In this document: piece by piece, positions 57,301 through 64,000 of the stretch | Layout: the number at the start of each line of letters is the position of its first letter | Numbering within the stretch: the stretch's first letter is position 1 | Notes under the pieces: model-generated | The model's input: the letters and a program-made list of their open reading frames with translations, nothing else | The model's database searches: none | Told to the model about the DNA's origin: nothing | DNA from: Manis javanica | Lineage: Eukaryota > Chordata > Mammalia > Pholidota > Manidae | Length of the DNA stretch: 64,000 nt | NCBI RefSeq assembly: GCF_040802235.1 | Contig: NC_133174.1 | Location: forward strand, 139,801,213-139,865,212 | Direction of reading: 5' to 3' | Program-made: the position numbers and the translations under genes

Positions 57301-60300
57301 AAAGACACTCAGTCTTGCCAAAAACAGAAAAAAAAATTCCACCAGAAACCCTCAGGCCACGTGGAGCACAATATGCTCCTGTACAGATCTATACCAAGGC
57401 AGGCCCTGGGACACGGGCAGTCTCAGCCCCTTCATGCCATGTCTGACTACTCTACTCAGGTCAGGACCCCAAACACAAAATGCCCCTATTCAATTGGTCC
57501 CTGCTAAGTTGACCTCCAAAGATCCTCTCCCAAAGTAGAGAAACACCTTGTTATTCACCTCATTCTACGTATAGAGCATAAGGTGGCACGCATTCACCCT
57601 AGGAGAACATGTGGCAAGTTACAGTAGGGCCAGAACACAGATCTTTACCCTTCCAGTCGCACCTCTCCCACACTCTGCACTGCCTCTGGATCAGGAGGAA
57701 AATCAGAGGCCTCTAGGGAAACTGTGTGGTTCCCCTAATACAGACAGGGTCTCTGGTTCAAGGCTACAGACTGAGGAGTCAAAGTCACAGGCTAGCCCAG
57801 GTCTCCCTTCACAGCCACTGGCCCCTCCGCCTTCTCCACTCACAAGGAGAGCAGCAAGGAAAAGCCAGCAATATAGAGGTTTCTCTGGGCACGGAAAAGC
57901 TTCATGTGGAAGTGTTCCACAGCCCCGGGATTGTTCTGGAGGTTCACCTTCTCTGTAACGTCATCATACTTCCAAATCTCACGTACAGCATCTGCAGCAG
58001 AGCAGAGACACATCATTTAGCTCCAGCTCGAAGAGACAGAGTCATCCAGGAGAGACAGGTGGTGTGAGCTGGGGTGGCCCTGCTTCCCTCAAATTCGTTT
58101 CACCAGTTGTCCTCCCTTCTACACACACCACCTTGGGGGTTGCCTTGTAAGAAGCTCTGCCCTCAGACCCAGTCTCTCCTCCAGCTTTTCTCCTGTCACT
58201 CCCAGACCACGAGTTTGCACTCCATGTCAGTGTGCTGAGTCTGAGACGTCACTGGCCATGGAGACAGCTGCCCTTTCTCATGGTGCCCCCAATGTCTAGT
58301 TCTGTTTATTGCCAAGTCAAATCAGCAACCAGCCACCCCACTGATAAGCCAGAGTAGTGTGGTTTATGGAAATGCCCACTAAGGAGGCATGAACTGGAGT
58401 GAAGACCCAGAGGATGCCTGCTAAAGAGTCAAAAGTTTTCGTTTCTAAGCTTTACAATGAAGTTTACCATTTAAACTGTTTTATTCCAATAAAAGAAGGA
58501 ATTACAGTATAACCATATGATAGAACACTACAGTCTTTAAAAAGAACAAGATTGCTATAAAAAGATGCCTAAGATACAGTGAAAGTGGAAAAGGCATAAT
58601 CCAAAACGGGATGGAGAACCTTAATAAAGATGCCATCATAGAAAATGCCTGTGGAAACATCCAACAAAATATTAGCAATTGTTATCTGTGAGACACCAAA
58701 TAAAAGGGCACTTCAGCTTTCCAGGTTACAGTTCTGAATTTTAAAAAATGAGATGTTACTTTTGTGACTAATAAAACATGTATTTCTACACAGTCATCTG
58801 CATGCAGGAACCCCGCCACTCAAAGGATCACCTTGGCTGATGGCAAAGAGCAGACTGGGGAGGGAGACATTGGGCCATACTAGCCCATCACACAGCAGAG
58901 TGCTGGCCTCCCTATCTCAGGCCTCTGGCCCAGGGCAGTTGCCCCTGGACTGTCATCAAGCCCACTCCTTGGTCAGTTCTGCCCTAGGCCCTTCCCAGTG
59001 AAGCCAGGGCTGCAGCTCTAACAGGTTATGCCCATCACCTTTCACCAGTGTTTGCTGAAGTCTCTACAGACATCCCTAGCTCATAATTCTCACCATCCGG
59101 GTAGGAAGCAGCCAGTCAACACAGCCGGTGTCTCTCTAAAGCTTCCAAGTAATCCCTTGACCCCCTTAAAAGAATGGCACCTTTGCCAACTACTAGGTTC
59201 TGCATAGGGCCTCCCTGGCCCACTTAGCTGCACTAGGAAATGGGAAAGCTCATGGAATCTGGTCTGCAAGGGGAAAGACTGTTCCTCCCTGCCCCAATTC
59301 TCACTCCCCCACCACCCACCCAAAAGCAGAAGCACACATGCTCAGGTCCAAAACTGCAGCCTGGCTCTCTCATGCTCAGAGATGACATGCATATTCTCTC
59401 GCCCCTCTGGGCTCAGAGGCCACCTGGGGAGAACCCTGATTGGAAAGAGCTGCCTCTTGAGGCCTTGCTAAGTATTTCAAGAACAACAAGGCATGAAGGT
59501 AGCTGGTACCCACCCTACATGGCTGGGACTGGGCAAGCCAAACCTGCGCTGTTCAGGAGCAGCCCTGCCTGAACACACCCAGCACACTTGGAGAAACGCC
59601 TAACCTACAGCGAGTAGATGCAGCTGTGCACATGCCCCCTGAACTATGTCCCAGCCTCCCACCCACTGCCGTGTTTCTGCTGAGAACTTGGAGAGAGAGG
59701 CAGGCTGAGGCTAAGAAGGCATCATACCTGGAGACAGGACCACTATCTGTAGCAGAGCCAAACCAGTTACTTTGGAGTCCAAGCAGCGATAGTACTAATC
59801 ACTTACTACAGCAACACACACGTTTAACAGCCACACAAAAGCTGTACTTATTCCTCTGGTCTCTAAACAATCACACTGCCACCACGTTGCAAAATGTCTG
59901 CCTTCCATCTCATCACAGCCTGGCCTGGGCCCCATCTGACTGTTCCCCAGGACCAATTTACCTTTCAAGCCCATGCTGGTACGCACCTCAGTGCAGGGTT
60001 TATAGAACTTCAGAGCTGGAAAGACCCAGAAACACCTGAAGTCTGACCCAGATCTAAAGAGGCTCGTGATATGCTGCCAGACATGCCACCACACCTCCCG
60101 GTCCCCCCAGTACTACAGGACACAGCAACTTCCTTCCCAGCTAGGCTCCCCATCTACTTGGTCATTCGGTCCCCATCCACAGCCTGTCTAAGTGACTGGA
60201 GAGCAGTGCTACTTAGACCAAGGCCAACATGAGCCAGTTAGCTTCTCTTTGTTTCAGTTGTGGAATAATCTGGGGAACTGCCCCAGAAATGATGTGAGGT

Positions 60301-62208
60301 GGCCACCAAAGGACACATAAAAGCTGTTGGTCAAAGTGAAGGCCCTGCCAGCAGTTGGCAGCACCCTCTTCGTGGATGAGGAAGCCTCTCCCCAAGAGAA
60401 AGACACAGGTGCTGAAGTGGTCTGTCTCTGAGAAGCCAAGCTGTACATCACATGAGGAACATAGCAGAAGGGCGATGCAGCAGAGGCCACGCAAAGGTCT
60501 AGATCAGGTAGCTGCCCTCAGCCACAGCTCGCTCACCAATGACCAGCAGCACGAGAATGACGATGAGAACCACAAAGAAGGTATTGCCATAGGTCACTAC
60601 CAACTCCACCAGGCGTGACTTGAAAATCTTCTGCCATCTGTGAAGACAAAAAGGATAGGGGCTGAAGAAAAAGGACACACACTTGGAACACGCATAGGGC
60701 CCCGAGAGGAGAAATCCAGGTTTGCACTCTTCTCCAATGGCCAAATATCCCATACAGACTCAGCCTCAGCTGTTGGCAGCTCTCCAATTTATCACATCCA
60801 TTCAAGAATGTTAAAAAATAAAAGATGCCCATGTGTAGAAATTTCTAGAAAACTAGTTCTAAACACTAGCAGTCACTGGGGAGGGAAACAGGAAACTTTT
60901 CATTGCCTTCCCCTATGTAGTATTCTCAAAATTGCCACGTACACATTACTTCCTTAAAGTGTTTCTCCACGTGACCTATCTGGTTCACCCAGACGCCCGC
61001 CACCCTCGATTATTATGAAGCAGGCCCTAGACTTGTTCATTTCCCTCTGTAAATATTTCAGGATGTACCTCTATCAGAGACGAGCGATTGGAAATGTTAA
61101 TGTAATCATAACGCCATCAACAGACCTCCAGAAAATCAACTAGAACCCTTCATTATCAGAACCAGAGTCCCAAAGTCCAAACTGTCACATTTTTTTTGAT
61201 AGTTGGTTTGTTTGAATCTGGACCAACAAGGTTCTGACTCTTCATTTAGCTGAGAAGTATCTTAAATCTCTCTTACTCTATAAGCTCCCTCTTGCCTCAC
61301 CGTCCTTGGTTTTCTTTCCCAATTACTTTTTGCAGAAACCAGGTTGTCTGTCCTACAAAACTTCCCAGATTACAGCTCTAAGGGGACCCTGTCTTTGTAT
61401 TTCCTCTGAAGTGTATGCTGTGTGAACAGATTCAGATCGGGCTTTTGGCAAGAATATTAAGCTGTGCTGTATACTTCCTATTGCATCACATCAGAGATCT
61501 TGTATTTTTCATTAGAAAACAGTTTCTTAAAATATTGTGGAGACTTAGCCTTATTTGTAGCTTTCTAATTTAAGTTAGAATAATGTGTTCATATATTGTA
61601 TGCAATTGAAAATTAATTTCCAGCTAATTCTGAACAGATCCTCTGTTCACTGAAAGGAAATATGGCTTCATCCTTCACAGGCTGAGTAATGCTCATGAGG
61701 CTACTACACAATACCAGCAAGACTAGTTAGGAAGACAGACATCACCAAACTAGCAACATTGTGACCCTGTAGTGCGAGTTGTCCAGAAACTACATTGCCA
61801 TCCCCCAAACCCTAGGGACGCAAGGGGAGGCAGGAAGGCATCATTTCCAGATCCCTAACTGGCTATAGGTCTTCTCCCCTTGGGACATGGTGAAGACCAA
61901 AGGCAGGGTGCACAGGAAAGGAACTCAGCAAGAGGTGACAAAGCAGAACTGTGTGGAAGGTTGGCAATAGTTAACACAGCCCCTGTCACCCCAACAGGTT
62001 CCACCTGTTTCCGTCTGGCCCCACTTCCAGGATCCACCAACTCTGCAAGCATAAGCTACAGAGGTGGACAATAGCCGCTCTCCCCCTTACTTGCCTGCTT
62101 GCTCCACAGGCCCTACCTTTTAGGAGAAATGAAGGGAATGCAGAGCAGCAGCACAGCAAAGACCTCTGCATAGAGAAAAGTGGCAACCGCCGTCCACTGC
62201 AGACTCAT
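39317..62208 (-). CDS. BCAP31: B-cell receptor-associated protein 31 (BAP31), 7 coding exons
   Basis: ER membrane chaperone and sorting factor that also takes part in apoptotic ER-mitochondria signalling. Minus-strand exons: 62208-62117 (ATG 62208-62206), 60637-60537, 57991-57844, 42173-42038, 41235-41112, 40357-40257, 39355-39317 (TGA 39319-39317). Phases agree; 741 bp, 246 aa, as I recall for human. Start MSLQWTAVATFLYAEVFAVLL; three hydrophobic N-terminal segments (about residues 7-27, 44-64, 103-120), then a long coiled coil (EEHAKLQ, ESASEAAKKYMEEN) and a C-terminal KKGE, i.e. a KKXX ER-retrieval signal. Both sites that in human read AAVD-G (caspase-8 targets) here read AAVG-G (residue 164 region and near residue 238). 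Intron 4 spans 15.7 kb (42174-57843). Confidence 0.96.
42625..42760 (+). repeat. MIR SINE remnant in BCAP31 intron 4
   Basis: Shows the conserved MIR core: ctgtttcacagaggggaagc, taaggctcagcagac, caaggtcaacagccagtaac, then aaatcccccactcctgtatg and tctgaccccaaggcc. Plus orientation. Confidence 0.8.
45130..45570 (+). repeat. LINE-2 remnant in BCAP31 intron 4
   Basis: L2-like text: aagcccctcctgaccctctc, cctctgttctcattctctgc, and gccagggacggtacctttct followed by tttggtctctagatccccca. Plus orientation. A further L2-like piece may extend to about 46030. Confidence 0.65.
49080..49255 (+). repeat. MIR SINE remnant in BCAP31 intron 4
   Basis: ctcaatccttgcaccaagag, gggtgaggggaagggctcag, agaggtcacccagctagcca, gatccaaacccaggcctcat: a well-preserved MIR core and tail in plus orientation. 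Confidence 0.8.
50885..51000 (+). repeat. Ancient LINE-1 3' end in BCAP31 intron 4
   Basis: tgtacacttaaaaatggttc and tgttatgtgtatttcaccac followed by aatttaaaaa are standard wording of the end of old L1M elements, plus orientation. Confidence 0.75.
52420..52575 (+). repeat. MIR SINE remnant in BCAP31 intron 4
   Basis: cttctctgaacctcagagct, then tgcacctggcacatagaatg and ggtagctattaaatta, match the 3' half of the MIR/MIR3 type, plus orientation. Confidence 0.65.
54225..54570 (+). repeat. Old LINE-1/HAL1-like 3' region in BCAP31 intron 4
   Basis: gggactgattaaacaaacaa, then tacacaacgattaagaaaac, ccaagatacatcactgggaa and tacctatttctggggatgcg read like the diverged 3' part of an ancient LINE-1 or HAL1. 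The single open frame here is fortuitous. Confidence 0.55.
58490..58790 (+). repeat. Old LINE-1/HAL1-like 3' region in BCAP31 intron 3
   Basis: tacagtataaccatatgata, then cactacagtctttaaaaaga and agatgcctaagatacagtga, have the same wording type as 54225-54570, heavily diverged. Confidence 0.5.
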
Positions 62209-62799
62209 TCTGTTGCTAGATGGTTTCCAACGAGGAGATGCGAGCTTGTTTCCTGACAGGGCACAGAATAAACAGGAGAAGTCATGGGAGCTGGGCAGCC
62301 ACTCTTCACACTCTACCCCAGCACTTCACTCCAGAGTCTTTAAAGCACTGGCCAAAGTGGGGCTCGACTCTGCAGAGATCCTTGGCCAATAGTGCTCAAA
62401 GGCCCGACAAACTTCTGTTTGCCTGGATGGAATTACTTGTACGTTAATTATGTCCAGAGCCTCCTTTCCAGACAATTTCTTTCCCAGCGGAGTCCAAGAG
62501 ACTCCTTATGACTGACTGTTCAACTGGGAAAGCGCTTTTACTGAAGATTAACTACACTGACGAATGGAACTTCTCCGCATCCATCAGGCCTGCTCCGAGC
62601 CAAGCGGAGCTCTGGCGCAGAGGCTCCCAACCCCCAGCCAAACCTAGGAAACAGCGTTTCGGTAACACACTTTCTCCAAAAGCCATGACGCTCCCCACCC
62701 CAGCCTCGTGGAAAACAGGCCCTTCCCTCCCCAGCGCTTCCAATGAGTCTGAAAAGAACCGGCAGCCTCCCTTCGGGGCTAGAGCCGGGGGTTAAAAAA

Positions 62800-64000
62800 G
62801 GTATTTCGACTGCCGCATCAGCCTCCAATGGGGCGGGAGGACTTCCAAAAAGCCCACAAGGGCGACTCCTAGAGGGCGGGAGTCGGGGCCAAGAGAAAAT
62901 GCAGGTCTCCACTAAGCGCCTCATGGCCCCAGAAAGTTCTAGAAGAAACTGTCTCCCCGGAAGCCAGAAGAGCCCCCTCCCGGCAGCCGTGGTCAACCCA
63001 CCTCGCACAAGCGGCCCTCGCGCTCAGACGGGTCGGCCCCGAGCCGGGGCCTAGCCTGGCACGCCCTCCCCGGCTCAAGCCCCACCCCGGCGGCCCCTCC
63101 GGAGGGGCTTTGCCACCGACCCCGCCCCCGCCCGCGCCTCCCAGGAGACCAGCTCCAGCCACCGCCCCCCGACTTCCTCCGCCCGGTCCTGCCCCGCGCC
63201 CCTGGCCTCTTCGCACTGCCCACCGCTGCCCCTCGTCAGGGTCCCGGGGAACCCTGGCTGCCCCGGAGCCCAGCCGAGCACGCGAGCCCACTCACCGAGC
63301 TTCCCACAGCCACTGCGCACGCCCCGCAGCCGCCGCCACCAAACTCTCCCACCACAGCCCTAGTCCCGCCCCTTCCCCCACGGCCGGAAACCGGAAGCAC
63401 CCTCCGGACCCCGCCCTGCTCCCAGCTGCAGCGAGGCCCGGGCGGCTCCTCCCACGGCCTCTCTCCGCCCCGCCCCCGAGCCGAGGCTCAGACGCCCAGA
63501 ACTAGGGAAGCGGCGAAACCTCGAGGCCCGGCGTCGGCTCCTCGAGAGCGCGGGGAGGTGGGGCGGAGCTTTAGCGGGAAGGACAGAGGCCGCTTCTCTA
63601 ACCCGCGCGGTCATCCCACGTCTCTGTGGTCTGGGGAGGGAGCGGAGCCCAGCCGTGGGGCGACGACGGGGCGGGGCTCCCCGCATCCTGACTCCGCCTT
63701 CCTCCCCTTGTCGGCCTCTTCCCCTTCCCCCGACTCGCCCCTGCGGAGGAGTGGGTGGGTGGGGATTCTGGGCGAGAGGCGGAGTCACTGTTGCTTCGGC
63801 TGGGCGGCGGAGCGGACGGAGGATCCTGGAGCCCCGGGGAGGGGCGCCACCAGGGAAGGAGGAGGAGGTGGAAAGGAGGAGACGCCCTCTCCGCCCGAGA
63901 ACTCTCGAGGCTCTGACCCCAGAGGCTAGGAGACTGACAAGTTCCTCTACCTCGGCTTCCTGAAGAGGCCGCGACCCTGGAGGGCCCTGAGCCCACCGCG
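62800..64000. promoter_or_regulatory. Divergent CpG-island promoter, BCAP31 (minus) / ABCD1 (plus)
   Basis: CpG-dense sequence with many GC boxes (ccccgcccc, gggcggg) on both strands, densest from about 63000 to 63950. The BCAP31 first exon reads leftward from here. In human Xq28 the next gene rightward is ABCD1, starting only a short distance away and transcribed in the opposite direction. No ABCD1 coding sequence is inside the window; its 5' leader may occupy roughly the last 200-300 bp (ending gagcccaccgcg), inferred from synteny only. Confidence 0.65.
63296..63400 (-). other. BCAP31: BCAP31 non-coding first exon (5' UTR)
   Basis: On the minus strand a strong donor, GAAGCTCG|gtgagtgg, lies at 63296/63295 within a CpG island. 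The exon carrying the ATG begins at about 62209 after an acceptor (caacag|aATG). The sequence upstream of the donor is therefore the probable first exon; its 5' limit is not determinable. Confidence 0.65.

Noticed and set aside
42174-57843. Additional exons or a nested gene inside the 15.7-kb BCAP31 intron
   Set aside because: Open frames of up to about 185 codons on both strands show no family resemblance. The assembled BCAP31 coding sequence is already complete at 246 codons.

Overview
This is mammalian genomic DNA. Three multi-exon genes with consensus GT-AG introns match, in order and strand, part of the human Xq28 gene cluster: PNCK (minus) - SLC6A8 (plus) - BCAP31 (minus) - [ABCD1, plus, expected just past the right edge]. 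The spliced reading frames I assembled are intact at 335, 635 and 246 codons. No primate Alu, rodent B1/B2 or carnivore tRNA-Lys SINE was recognised; ancient MIR/L2 remnants and a relatively young LINE-1 are present. This indicates a non-primate placental mammal, probably the X chromosome. The species cannot be fixed by reading alone.

Layout. 1-3.7 kb: PNCK (CaM-kinase-I-like kinase) from its 3' UTR to a CpG-rich first-exon region. 3.8-5.6 kb: old L2-like sequence. 5.5-10.5 kb: a LINE-1 with target-site duplication nested in an older L1M, bracketed by about 100-bp inverted repeats. 11.2-17.1 kb: an LTR-gag-pro-pol-LTR endogenous provirus without env. 17.67-22.71 kb: a solo LTR with a perfect 5-bp target duplication, split by a 4.6-kb LINE-1-type insertion. 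That insertion holds a 5'-truncated L1 plus about 4.2 kb of extra sequence with two near-identical env-TM/LTR cassettes, and is flanked by an 18-bp duplication. It is read here as an L1 3' transduction. 22.7-26.0 kb: upstream flank of SLC6A8. 26.0-35.3 kb: CpG island, 13 coding exons and 3' UTR of the creatine transporter. 35.3-38.9 kb: convergent intergenic DNA. 38.9-63.4 kb: BCAP31, with a 15.7-kb intron 4. 63.3-64.0 kb: CpG-rich divergent promoter region toward ABCD1.

The host genes are ordinary housekeeping or tissue genes in conserved synteny and do not form an operon-like system. The most notable observations are the nested retroelement structure with its apparent transduction; the loss of the P1 aspartate at both positions matching the human BAP31 caspase sites; a 15-codon upstream ORF in the SLC6A8 leader; and a solo LTR with TATA box and poly(A) signal facing SLC6A8. 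I saw no CRISPR array, tRNA, rRNA or bacterial-type system.
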